Shown here: piece by piece, positions 1-6,861 of the stretch
How positions within the stretch are numbered: the first letter of the stretch is position 1
How the letters are laid out: every line of letters starts with the position of its first letter
Assembly: GCA_028703175.1 (NCBI GenBank)
Contig: JAQVNJ010000161.1
Coordinates: forward strand, 1 to 12,485
DNA from: JAAYCB01 sp012744395
GTDB taxonomy: Bacteria; Planctomycetota; Planctomycetia; Pirellulales; Thermoguttaceae
DNA length: 12,485 nucleotides
Reading direction: 5' to 3'
Notes under the pieces: generated by a model
What the model was told of the DNA's origin: nothing
Databases searched by the model: none
What the model saw: only the letters and a program-made list of their open reading frames with translations
Translations under genes and position numbers: made by a program

Positions 1-382
1 TCTGATTGGTCCACTTCAGCAGCGTGTCGATGTCGGCCGGATCGGTCATCCAGTCGCGGTACATCACCCGCTGGCCGTCGCGGGTGATCCAGCGCGGCGC
101 GCCCAAGGCGACCTTGCCGACCAGCGCCGGCGGACTCGGCGGGCGTTTCTTCTCGCTGCGCCGCAGCGGAGTCACCGGCAACGGCAACGGAGCGAACGAC
201 TCGCCGCCGGTGCGGCTCTGCGGCCTGGCCTGCGGCGGCGGACCGCAGTCGATCGGCCCCGAATTCTCCTCCTGGCCGAACACGAACGACGCGCCCGGCG
301 TCGCCGTGGACGTCGCGCAGAGAAACCCCACCTTCTGTAGAAAGGCCCGCCGCGAAAGGGAACACGTCGCTCGCTTGGCCAT
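1..382 (-). CDS. Tat-signal exported protein, probably DUF4159 family (5' part only)
   Basis: The reading frame is open from an ATG at 382 to the window edge, giving the first 127 codons. AGGAG at 392-396 lies 9 nt upstream of the ATG and fixes the start. Residues 10-17 read SRRAFLQK, a twin-arginine motif, followed by a short hydrophobic stretch (about 18-35), so the protein is probably exported folded through the Tat pathway. Residues 40-85 are low complexity and rich in Pro, Arg and Ser. After about residue 90 the sequence becomes domain-like, with VALGAPRWITRDG and then MYRDWMTDPADIDTLLKW. This resembles, from memory, the opening of DUF4159 domains in planctomycete proteins, whose function is unknown. 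The Tat call is strong. The DUF4159 call is moderate because most of the domain lies outside the window. Confidence 0.75.
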   Translation of the reverse strand, partial: MAKRATCSLSRRAFLQKVGFLCATSTATPGASFVFGQEENSGPIDCGPPPQARPQSRTGGESFAPLPLPVTPLRRSEKKRPPSPPALVGKVALGAPRWITRDGQRVMYRDWMTDPADIDTLLKWTNQ

Positions 383-766
383 CTCACACGACTCCTGGCC
401 CGTGGGACCGCTGAGGTACGCTATAGACTCTCGGCCTGCCCACAACGAACAATCGCCAGGTTCCATACCCGGTTCGCGCTAACTCCTGCCTCATCTGGAT
501 TCAAAGCGCCGCCCTCTACCATTTAACCCGCGAATGAGTGGAAAACGGTAGGCCAAAAAACAAAAAGGACTGCTCAAAGTCAGAGAGCGAGAAAGCTGGG
601 CAGGTCTTGGCTCGCCAGAAGCCGCCTGACTTCAAGACGGAAACCCCTCTCTTGAATGGGTTAATATGGCCTATTACAGGGACTACACCGCCAGAATCGC
701 AGGATCACCGTGTTGGCCGAAAAGGCCTCCGCCGCCGGGCCAAGGGCTCATGCTGACCGCGCGGTC
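383..766. other. Intergenic gap with no supported gene
   Basis: This 384-nt gap separates two leftward genes. It is visibly less GC-rich than its surroundings between about 535 and 690. An A-rich run at 555-566 (A6-C-A5) reads as U-rich on the minus strand and could help end the ligase transcript, but only a 4-bp stem precedes it. A perfect 7-bp inverted repeat, TTCAAGA at 631-637 and TCTTGAA at 650-656, has a 12-nt loop. Short open frames exist on both strands (for example 538-756 plus), but none has a ribosome binding site or a recognisable protein. Confidence 0.6.
420..448 (-). promoter_or_regulatory. Possible promoter of the Tat-signal gene
   Basis: On the minus strand TCGTTG (443-448) and TATAGC (420-425) are 17 bp apart, about 40 nt upstream of the ATG at 382. 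The match to the sigma-70 consensus is only partial, so this is a weak call. Confidence 0.2.
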
Positions 767-2344
767 TCAGCGGTGCAGCGGGGTCTCGGCGGCGGCGATT
801 TCGCGCAGCTTGTAGCGTTGAATCTTGCCGGTCGCCGTTTTCGGAAGCTCCTCGACGAAGACCACCGCACGCGGATATTTGTGCGGGGCCGTCGTCTTCT
901 TGACGAACGCCTGGATTGCCGTTTCCAGTTCCAAGGAGGGCTTGAAACCCTCCTTGAGGACTACGTAAGCACAGGGCTTGATCAGGCCGTCCTTGTCGGC
1001 CACGCCGATCACGCCGCTCTCGAGCACGGCCGGGTGCTTCAGCAGCGTGGCCTCGACGTCCGCCGGCCAGACGGCCTGGCCGCTGACCTTGATCATGTCG
1101 TCGGTCCGCCCGGCGTACCAATAGAACCCATCTTCGTCGACGAGAAACTTGTCATGCGTGTTGATCCACTCGCCCCGGAACGTCTCTTTGGTCTGCTCGT
1201 GCTTGTTCCAGTAGCCGGCGGCGATGCTGTCGCCCTTGATCAGCAGGGTGCCGACGGTCCGTTGCGGCACCTCGTTGCCGTTGTCATCGACGATCTTCGC
1301 CTCATAGCCGGGCACGATCTGGCCGGTGCTGCCGGCGCGCGCTCGACCGGGCCGGTTCGAAATGAAGATGTGCAGAATCTCGGTGGAACCGATGCCGTCG
1401 AGGATTTCCACGCCAAAACGCTCCAGCCATTTCTCGAACAAGTGGCTGGGCAACGGCTCCCCCGCCGAGACGCACATCCGCACCCGGCCGAGGCTGGTGC
1501 GGCCGGTCGTTTCCGCCAGGTGGAGCATCGCCGCATAGCTGGTCGGCACACCGTAGAAGACCGTCGGCCGGTAGCGGTCAATCACGCCGAAGACGGCCTC
1601 CGGCGTCGGCCGACCGGGAAACAGAACGGTCGTGCCCCCGAGCCGGAGGGGGAAGTAGAGACCGTTGCCCAAGCCGTAGGCGAAGAACAGCCGGGCAACA
1701 GAAAATGAAAGGTCGTCTTCGCGGAGGCCGATCGTCTTCTCCGCGTAGAGGTCGGCCTCGACGATCATGTCGTGATGGAGGTGGATCGCACCCTTGGGAA
1801 AGCCCGTCGTCCCCGAACTGTAGAGCCAGAAGGCCATGTCATCCTTGCTCGTGTCGACCGCCGCGAGCCTCGGCTCGGCGGCGGCTAGCGCTGTCTCCAG
1901 GCAGTTCGCGCCGGCGGACGAAGCTCCCGCCACAAGCACGTGTTCCAGGTACGGCAGGCCGCCGCGGATCTGGTCGATCTTCGGCTGCAATCCAGCGTGG
2001 ACGACAAGCACCCGGGCGCGGCTGTCGTTGAGCAGATAGGCGTAATCCGGCGACGTCAGCATCGTGTTCATCGGCACCGCCACCGCGCCGATCTTGATGC
2101 TCCCGTAGAAGGCGTAGACCCAGTCGGGCGAGTCGGGCAGGAGGATCGCCACGCGCTCTTCGATGCGAACGCCGAGCTGCCGGAGCAGATTGCCCATCCG
2201 ATTGACATTCTCGTGGAGCCGGTCGTAGCTGACCTGCTCGTCCCCGTAGAGGATGGCCGCCCTTTGCGCGCGCCCCAGGTCGAGATGGCAATCGACGAAC
2301 AACTCCGCCGCGTTAAGCCGCTCGGGAAGATACAACTCCGTCAT
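767..2344 (-). CDS. Benzoate-CoA ligase family protein (ANL superfamily)
   Basis: Members of this family activate benzoate or related aryl acids with ATP and CoA, through an acyl-AMP intermediate, in the cytoplasm. The protein is 525 residues, the usual length. In numbering from the alternative GTG at 2350 the P-loop YSSGTTGFPKG is at 177-187, GSTE at 321-324, the hinge region YAGRTDDMIKVSG at 412-424, and the catalytic lysine motif PKTATGKIQR at 503-512 (K509). FFAYGLGNG (222-230) and GSTEILHIFISN (321-332) are typical of the benzoate-CoA ligase subgroup. I prefer the ATG at 2344 over the GTG six bases upstream because a GGGGG tract sits 5 nt before it. No aromatic-degradation partner (reductase, oxygenase or ring hydrolase) is adjacent, so the acid it uses is unknown. 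The family call is firm; benzoate itself is an inference. Confidence 0.88.
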   Translation of the reverse strand: MTELYLPERLNAAELFVDCHLDLGRAQRAAILYGDEQVSYDRLHENVNRMGNLLRQLGVRIEERVAILLPDSPDWVYAFYGSIKIGAVAVPMNTMLTSPDYAYLLNDSRARVLVVHAGLQPKIDQIRGGLPYLEHVLVAGASSAGANCLETALAAAEPRLAAVDTSKDDMAFWLYSSGTTGFPKGAIHLHHDMIVEADLYAEKTIGLREDDLSFSVARLFFAYGLGNGLYFPLRLGGTTVLFPGRPTPEAVFGVIDRYRPTVFYGVPTSYAAMLHLAETTGRTSLGRVRMCVSAGEPLPSHLFEKWLERFGVEILDGIGSTEILHIFISNRPGRARAGSTGQIVPGYEAKIVDDNGNEVPQRTVGTLLIKGDSIAAGYWNKHEQTKETFRGEWINTHDKFLVDEDGFYWYAGRTDDMIKVSGQAVWPADVEATLLKHPAVLESGVIGVADKDGLIKPCAYVVLKEGFKPSLELETAIQAFVKKTTAPHKYPRAVVFVEELPKTATGKIQRYKLREIAAAETPLHR

Positions 2345-2376
2345 CGGCACCCCCCACTGAAAGGCCTTGAAGAACC

Positions 2377-2405
2377 GGAATCGGCAAGCCTCGCGTCCGT
2401 GTCAA
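2377..2405 (-). promoter_or_regulatory. Possible promoter of the benzoate-CoA ligase gene
   Basis: A perfect minus-strand TTGACA lies at 2400-2405. At a 17-bp spacing the -10 position (2377-2382) reads GATTCC, which is a poor match. The good -35 and short distance to the start support it, while the weak -10 suggests activator dependence or a wrong call. Confidence 0.25.
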
Positions 2406-2591
2406 ACGGGCGGAATCGCCTGACGGCGCCCGCGGGAATTGGCGTCCAGAGTAGTCCGTGTCACCGGGCTTGTCCAGTTGTCTCCAGGAGGTTTCGCCGC
2501 GTTTTGGCCGGGCGTGACCCACCCTGTCCCGCTGTCCAGACCCCGGGGCGAGTCCGAGCGGGCCGTGCGGTACCCCGAAAGAATCCGGCCA

Positions 2592-2600
2592 TGATACAAT
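2592..2600 (+). promoter_or_regulatory. Extended -10 promoter candidate for the Uma2 gene
   Basis: The sequence TGATACAAT is a TGn-extended -10 element with hexamer TACAAT (2595-2600). There is no convincing -35, which extended -10 promoters can lack. It would give a leader of roughly 75 nt before the ATG at 2681. Confidence 0.4.
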
Positions 2601-2680
2601 GACCTCGGCAGGGAAAGCCGTTCTCAACCCTCTGCGGAGGGGTATGGCGGCTGAATCGTTCGCCTGGGAGGCCCATCAAT

Positions 2681-3250
2681 ATGAGCATGATCGCCCGTCT
2701 TTCATTAGACCAATACGACCGGATGATCGAGCATGGTGTATTCGACCGGCAGCCCCGGCAGCGCTTGGAGTTCATCCGCGGGGAGATTCGCGAAATGACG
2801 CCGATCGGACCCCAGCATGAGGAAGTGGTCGACCGCCTGACCAGTTGGAGCGCCCGCGTTCTGCCGGAGGACGGAATCCGGCTTCGCGTGCAGAACTCCA
2901 TCGGCATTCCCGAACTGGAAAGTGCGCCCGAACCGGACGTTGCCTGGATGATCCAGCGTGATTATTCCCACCAGCGGCCCTCGCCGAGGGATGTGCTGCT
3001 GATTGTCGAGGTTGCCGCCTCGAGCCTCGCCTATGACACGGGGGAGAAGGCCGGCCTCTATGCTGCCGCGGAGATTGGCGACTATTGGGTGATCGACTTG
3101 GAGAACTGCTGGGTGGAAGTGCGGCGAGATCCGGCGGCGGGCCGCTACCGCTCGATGCGGACCTATTCCGGCGATGACGAGGTCCGCCCGCTGGCTTGGC
3201 CCGAGGCGGTGTTCCGCCCGGCGAAGCGGTTCGGCGGCGGCACGGACTAG
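2681..3250 (+). CDS. Uma2 family (DUF820) putative PD-(D/E)XK nuclease
   Basis: The 189-residue protein has the standard length and order of the Uma2/DUF820 fold, a restriction-endonuclease-like family that is heavily expanded in planctomycetes and cyanobacteria and whose biological role is unknown. Visible landmarks are LEFIRGEI (29-36), the active-site region PEPDV (83-87, D86), IVEVAASS (108-115, E110) and K123, followed by the typical IGDYWVIDL (132-140). All catalytic positions therefore appear intact. GGGAGG at 2666-2671 is 9 nt upstream of the ATG and supports this start; a second ATG two codons in is a less likely alternative. The gene stands alone, with no methylase or toxin partner. 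The downstream HzsA-related gene begins 112 nt later and has its own ribosome binding site. Confidence 0.85.
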   Translation: MSMIARLSLDQYDRMIEHGVFDRQPRQRLEFIRGEIREMTPIGPQHEEVVDRLTSWSARVLPEDGIRLRVQNSIGIPELESAPEPDVAWMIQRDYSHQRPSPRDVLLIVEVAASSLAYDTGEKAGLYAAAEIGDYWVIDLENCWVEVRRDPAAGRYRSMRTYSGDDEVRPLAWPEAVFRPAKRFGGGTD

Positions 3251-3260
3251 TCGACCAAGG

Positions 3261-3290
3261 TTGCGTAAACAGCACCCGATCGAGTATTGT
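3261..3290 (+). promoter_or_regulatory. Possible promoter of the HzsA-related gene
   Basis: TTGCGT (3261-3266) and TATTGT (3285-3290) are 18 bp apart in the gap after the Uma2 stop codon. Both hexamers match the consensus only partly. Confidence 0.25.
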
Positions 3291-3351
3291 TTCTTCCGGG
3301 GTCGGCTGCCGGCCATCCGCCCCGCGATTGTCCGAGAGGTACCGGTGGAAC

Positions 3352-3360
3352 GAGGTGATC
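3352..3360 (+). promoter_or_regulatory. Extended Shine-Dalgarno site of the HzsA-related gene
   Basis: GAGGTGATC is complementary to nine consecutive bases near the 3' end of 16S rRNA (GATCACCTC) and ends 2 nt before the ATG at 3363, with the GAGG core about 7 nt away. It decides the start of a frame that otherwise stays open back to 3174. Confidence 0.7.
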
Positions 3361-3362
3361 CA

Positions 3363-6300
3363 ATGGGTTGGGGCGGCACTGCAAGGAGTGGTTCCAAGCC
3401 GCGCTGGAGACGGGCTCGCCGCGGGGTCTTGCCCGCCTGGGCGCTGGCCATCGCCACCGCATGGGGCGCGGCCGCGGCCGAGGAAAACGCGGCATATCTC
3501 AGCGACCGCGCGGCCGGCATCCACCTCGAACATCAGCAGGCATGGGGCGATTTCGGGTTCGACACCGCCGCCGCGCCGAGGGGCGCCGCCGGCTCGCCGC
3601 TCCAGATCGGCCAGAAGAGGTACGCAAAAGGCCTCGGTCACCACGCCAATGGCGAGATCGTGGTTGACCTGGCCGGCCAGTTCACGCACTTCCGCTCCTC
3701 GGTCGGCGTTCAGTGGCAGGGGGGCAATCGAGGCAGCGTGGTGTTTCGCGTCTCCGTGGATGGCGAAGTGCGATTCGAGACAGGGCCGATGTCGGACAGC
3801 GATCCGCCGCGGGAAGTCGGCGTGCCGGTGGCCGGTGCGAGACAGATTCGCCTGACGTCCGCGGACGGGGGCGACGGCATCGGCTGCGACATGGCCAACT
3901 GGGCGGAAGCCCGGCTGACCCGCGACCCGCGCGTTCCCGTTTTCGGGACCAGCGTGTTTGCCCTTGACGGCAAGACGCTTTTTCCGTCGTGCCCCGCTGC
4001 CGGCGGCTTTTCGCTGATCGCCGCGGCCGAGGGCCCGCAGGCGGCCCTGGCGGCGCCGGCCGGAATGCTCACCGCCAGCCTCCAGAAGGGTGAATCGGTC
4101 CGCTGGACGATCCCCGTCGCGGATTGCGCCCAGCCTCTGCGGGTCATGGCCGAGGTGAGCGTCCGCGGCCAGTCCGGGGTCGAGGTGGAGATTTCGCTCG
4201 GCGGCGCCCGCCAGTCCAGGACGCTCTCTCCCGGCGAGGAGGCCACGCTAGCGACCGAGCCGGTCGCCTCGGGCGCCGGGTCCGAGATCGTTCTCGCCGC
4301 GCGGGGAGGCGGAAAGGAGGCCGCGGTCCGCTTGCATCGCCTCCGCTATGCGGCCGGCGGCCGCGAAGTGCCTCTGCCGATTTTTCTGCCTCCGCTGGCC
4401 GAGGTGATCCCGCCTCCCGTCTTGCCGCCGCTCCGCCCGGCGATCGAGCAGGCGCTGATCGAGTGGGACTGGCGGATGCAGGACGGCATCGGCACCGATC
4501 GCCAGCGGCGGACCTGGGGCGCGGCGGTCGGCGAAGTCTTCGAGCGCGGCGACCGGCTGATCGAGCACCTTGGCGGGACCGGCGCGGCGCTGGGCGAACT
4601 TCCCCAATCCTGGGAGGCGGCGCGGCGCCGCTATGACGCGATCCGCCGAGCGGCCGACGCCGGCGATGCGGCCTGGGAGGCGGTCTGGCGCGACGTGCAC
4701 GCGCTCCGCCGCCGAATCGCGCTGGCCAACCCGCTGGCCGCGACCGGCCCGCTGCTGTTTGTCAAAGGGGTGCCCAGCGCGTTCAGCCATCAACTCACGC
4801 AGTACCGCGGCTGGCGGGCGCGGCCGGGCGGCGGCGTGTATGTCCTCGAAGCGCCGGGCAGGTCGATGCGCTGCCGCCGCCTGGAAACGCTCCCCGCGGG
4901 CAGCTACATGCACGCCGACGTCTCTTGGGATGGCCGGCGGGTGTTGTTCTCCTTCTGCCGGACCGACCCGGAGGCCACGGACTGGACGGCCAACGAGAGC
5001 CAGTACTACCACCTCTTCGAGGTCGCCGACGACGGTTCCGCTCCGCGGCAGCTGACCGACGGCCCCTTTGATGATTTCGCTCCGCGATACCTGCCGGACG
5101 GCAAGATTCTGTTCATCTCGACCAGGCGGGGCGGGTTCCACCGCTGCGGGCGGGGGCCCTGCCCGGTCTACACGATGGCAACGGCCGAGGCCGACGGCTC
5201 GAACGTCCGCGTGATCTCGTTCCACGAGACCCACGAGTGGGACCCGGCCGTGCTCAACGACGGGCGGGTGATCTACACCCGCTGGGATTATGTCGACCGC
5301 CATGCCGTGCATTATCAGCATCTCTGGTCGGCGCGGCCCGACGGCAGCGACGTCCGCGCCTACTACGGCAACAACACGCTCAATCCGGTCGGGGTCTGGG
5401 AAGCCCGCCCGATCCCCGGCTCGAACCGCGTGATCGCCACGGCGGCGGCCCACCACGCGATGACCGCCGGATCGATCATCCTGCTCGATGTGACCAAGGG
5501 CGTCGACGGCCTCGAGCCGATCACCCGGCTGACGCCCGATGTCCTGTTTCCCGAGAGCGAATTCGCGGTGCAGCACTGGCACGCCACGGCGGGCGTGCCG
5601 GTCCCTCCCGAGGTGCCGATCGAGGAGCAGCGCTGGCCGGGGCACAGCTACCGCGCGCCCTACCCGCTCTCGGAGGATTTCTTCCTCGCCGCTTACAGTT
5701 TCGATCCGCTCATCGGCGAACCGCACGCCAACCGCGCGAACATGTTCGGCCTCTACCTTGTCGATCGTTTCGGCAACAAGGAGTTGCTCTACCGCGACCC
5801 GAGCATTTGCAGCCTCTGGGCGATGCCCTTGCGGCCCCGGCGGCGGCCGCCGCCGCTGCCGTCGCTGTGCGCCGCGGAACGGCCGGGCGAAGGAACGTTT
5901 TTTCTCCACAACGTCCATGAAAGTTGGCCGCGAATATCCGAGCAGCAGGGGGCCGTCAAGAGTCTGCGGATCGTGCAAGTCCTTCCCAAGACCACCCCCC
6001 ATGCGAACACGCCCAAGGTCGGGCTGGCCAACGCCTCGCCCGGCAAACAGGTGCTCGGGACGGTGCCCGTCGAGGCCGACGGCTCGGCATTCTTCCGCGC
6101 GCCGGCGGGCATTCCCCTGGCATTCCAGGCGCTGGACGAGCGGGGGATGGCGATCCAGACGATGCGCAGCCTGACGTACCTCCAGCCCGGCGAGCAGGCC
6201 GGTTGCGTCGGCTGCCACGAGCATCGGGCGACAACTCCGCCGCCCGGCCAGACAGCGCTCGCCCTCGGCCGGCCGCCGTCGGCAATCGCGCCCGGACCGG

Positions 6301-6716
6301 ACGGGTCGAAGCCGCTCTCCTACGCGCTCCTCGTGCAGCCGGTTCTGGACCGGCAGTGCGTCGAGTGCCACCGCCCCGGCAGGGCCGCCGGCGGGATCGA
6401 CCTGACGGGAACCCCCGCCGGCCCGTTCACCCAATCCTACAACGCGCTTGCGCCGTTGGTCCCGTTCTCCGAATGGAAAGGCACACCCCAGGCAAATCTG
6501 GAGCCGATGACTCCGCCGAACCGGTTCGGGGCCCGCGGCAGCCGCCTGATGCGGCTTCTGGTCGAGGGGCACGAGGGGGTCGCCCTCACGAAGGAGGATT
6601 TCGATCGCCTCGCCACGTGGATGGACGCGAATGCCCTCTTCTACGGCACGTTCGATCCGGCCGGCCAGGCGCGCCAGCGGAGCGGCCAGCGGATCGCCGG
6701 CCCCGCGCTGGAATGA
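3363..6716 (+). CDS. HzsA-related exported protein: NPCBM domain, propeller, two CXXCH haem sites
   Basis: This 1117-residue protein is probably periplasmic. A basic N terminus (RWRRARR) and a hydrophobic stretch at about 22-39 form a Sec-type signal peptide. An NPCBM-like carbohydrate-binding module follows at about 44-186 (KGLGHHANGEI at 89-99). A proline-rich linker lies near 338-363 and a helical segment follows. From about 516 come PD40/TolB-like propeller repeats, for example APRYLPDGKILFIS. The C-terminal part carries LGTVPVEADGSAFF and then two c-type haem motifs, CVGCH (948-952) and CVECH (999-1003). This order matches planctomycete proteins related to the hydrazine synthase alpha subunit. 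No beta or gamma subunit gene and no anammox gene is nearby, so hydrazine synthesis is not implied. In the propeller only a CX4C pair (C595, C600) is seen, not a CXXCH. Substrate and electron partner are unknown. Confidence 0.85.
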   Translation: MGWGGTARSGSKPRWRRARRGVLPAWALAIATAWGAAAAEENAAYLSDRAAGIHLEHQQAWGDFGFDTAAAPRGAAGSPLQIGQKRYAKGLGHHANGEIVVDLAGQFTHFRSSVGVQWQGGNRGSVVFRVSVDGEVRFETGPMSDSDPPREVGVPVAGARQIRLTSADGGDGIGCDMANWAEARLTRDPRVPVFGTSVFALDGKTLFPSCPAAGGFSLIAAAEGPQAALAAPAGMLTASLQKGESVRWTIPVADCAQPLRVMAEVSVRGQSGVEVEISLGGARQSRTLSPGEEATLATEPVASGAGSEIVLAARGGGKEAAVRLHRLRYAAGGREVPLPIFLPPLAEVIPPPVLPPLRPAIEQALIEWDWRMQDGIGTDRQRRTWGAAVGEVFERGDRLIEHLGGTGAALGELPQSWEAARRRYDAIRRAADAGDAAWEAVWRDVHALRRRIALANPLAATGPLLFVKGVPSAFSHQLTQYRGWRARPGGGVYVLEAPGRSMRCRRLETLPAGSYMHADVSWDGRRVLFSFCRTDPEATDWTANESQYYHLFEVADDGSAPRQLTDGPFDDFAPRYLPDGKILFISTRRGGFHRCGRGPCPVYTMATAEADGSNVRVISFHETHEWDPAVLNDGRVIYTRWDYVDRHAVHYQHLWSARPDGSDVRAYYGNNTLNPVGVWEARPIPGSNRVIATAAAHHAMTAGSIILLDVTKGVDGLEPITRLTPDVLFPESEFAVQHWHATAGVPVPPEVPIEEQRWPGHSYRAPYPLSEDFFLAAYSFDPLIGEPHANRANMFGLYLVDRFGNKELLYRDPSICSLWAMPLRPRRRPPPLPSLCAAERPGEGTFFLHNVHESWPRISEQQGAVKSLRIVQVLPKTTPHANTPKVGLANASPGKQVLGTVPVEADGSAFFRAPAGIPLAFQALDERGMAIQTMRSLTYLQPGEQAGCVGCHEHRATTPPPGQTALALGRPPSAIAPGPDGSKPLSYALLVQPVLDRQCVECHRPGRAAGGIDLTGTPAGPFTQSYNALAPLVPFSEWKGTPQANLEPMTPPNRFGARGSRLMRLLVEGHEGVALTKEDFDRLATWMDANALFYGTFDPAGQARQRSGQRIAGPALE

Positions 6717-6772
6717 GGCCGCCAGCGCCGGCCTTCGTCCCGGTTTCCATCCCCCCGCTGCCAGGTCTTCCC

Positions 6773-6840
6773 CCTCGTTCCCACTTTTAACCTCGTTCCC
6801 ACTTCAAACCTCGTTTCCAAGCTCCTGCTTGGGAACGCGA
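6773..6840. repeat. 18-bp tandem repeat running into a perfect hairpin
   Basis: Units of 18 bp start at 6773, 6791 and 6809. The first two share CCTCGTTCCCACTT and differ only in the last four bases. The third unit begins CCTCGTTTCC and becomes the left arm of an 11-bp stem, 6812-6822 paired with 6827-6837, with a TCCT loop and one G-T pair. The hairpin type (TTCCAAGC/GCTTGGGAA) resembles palindromic elements spread in many planctomycete and cyanobacterial intergenic regions; that comparison is from memory. It could be a dispersed repeat or could end the upstream transcript, though no T run follows. Confidence 0.75.
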
Positions 6841-6861
6841 TGATCTCCGACACCAAAATCT

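Larger units (their letters stand above)
2345..2680. other. Divergent intergenic promoter region
   Basis: This 336-nt gap lies between the leftward ligase and the rightward Uma2 gene. It holds a candidate promoter for each. It also holds a short CCCTC/GAGGG stem around 2630-2640 in the leader of the Uma2 gene. No coding frame with a recognisable product is present; the open frames on the minus strand here lack family signals. Confidence 0.6.

Noticed and set aside
621..660. A lone CRISPR-like repeat with a GGAAAC end
   Set aside because: Only one copy is present and no spacer or cas gene is found.
538..756. A 72-codon plus-strand frame in the left gap
   Set aside because: It starts at a GTG without a ribosome binding site and shows no recognisable protein; its lysine-rich start follows from the local A-rich run.
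710..1708. A 332-codon open frame on the plus strand
   Set aside because: It lies opposite the benzoate-CoA ligase gene and shows no domain.
2681..3250. A restriction-modification or toxin-antitoxin system around the Uma2 gene
   Set aside because: No methylase, antitoxin or specificity gene is adjacent; Uma2 genes are commonly solitary in planctomycetes.
4248..6572. A 774-codon open frame on the minus strand
   Set aside because: It is antisense to the HzsA-related gene, is low in recognisable motifs and rich in Arg/Gly/Val as expected from codon-position bias in GC-rich DNA.
3363..6716. True hydrazine synthase and an anammox lifestyle
   Set aside because: The similarity is to the broad HzsA-related family; beta and gamma subunits are absent and the propeller has no CXXCH haem site.
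6773..6840. A CRISPR array
   Set aside because: The 18-bp units are directly adjacent with no unique spacers and only three copies, and no cas gene is present.
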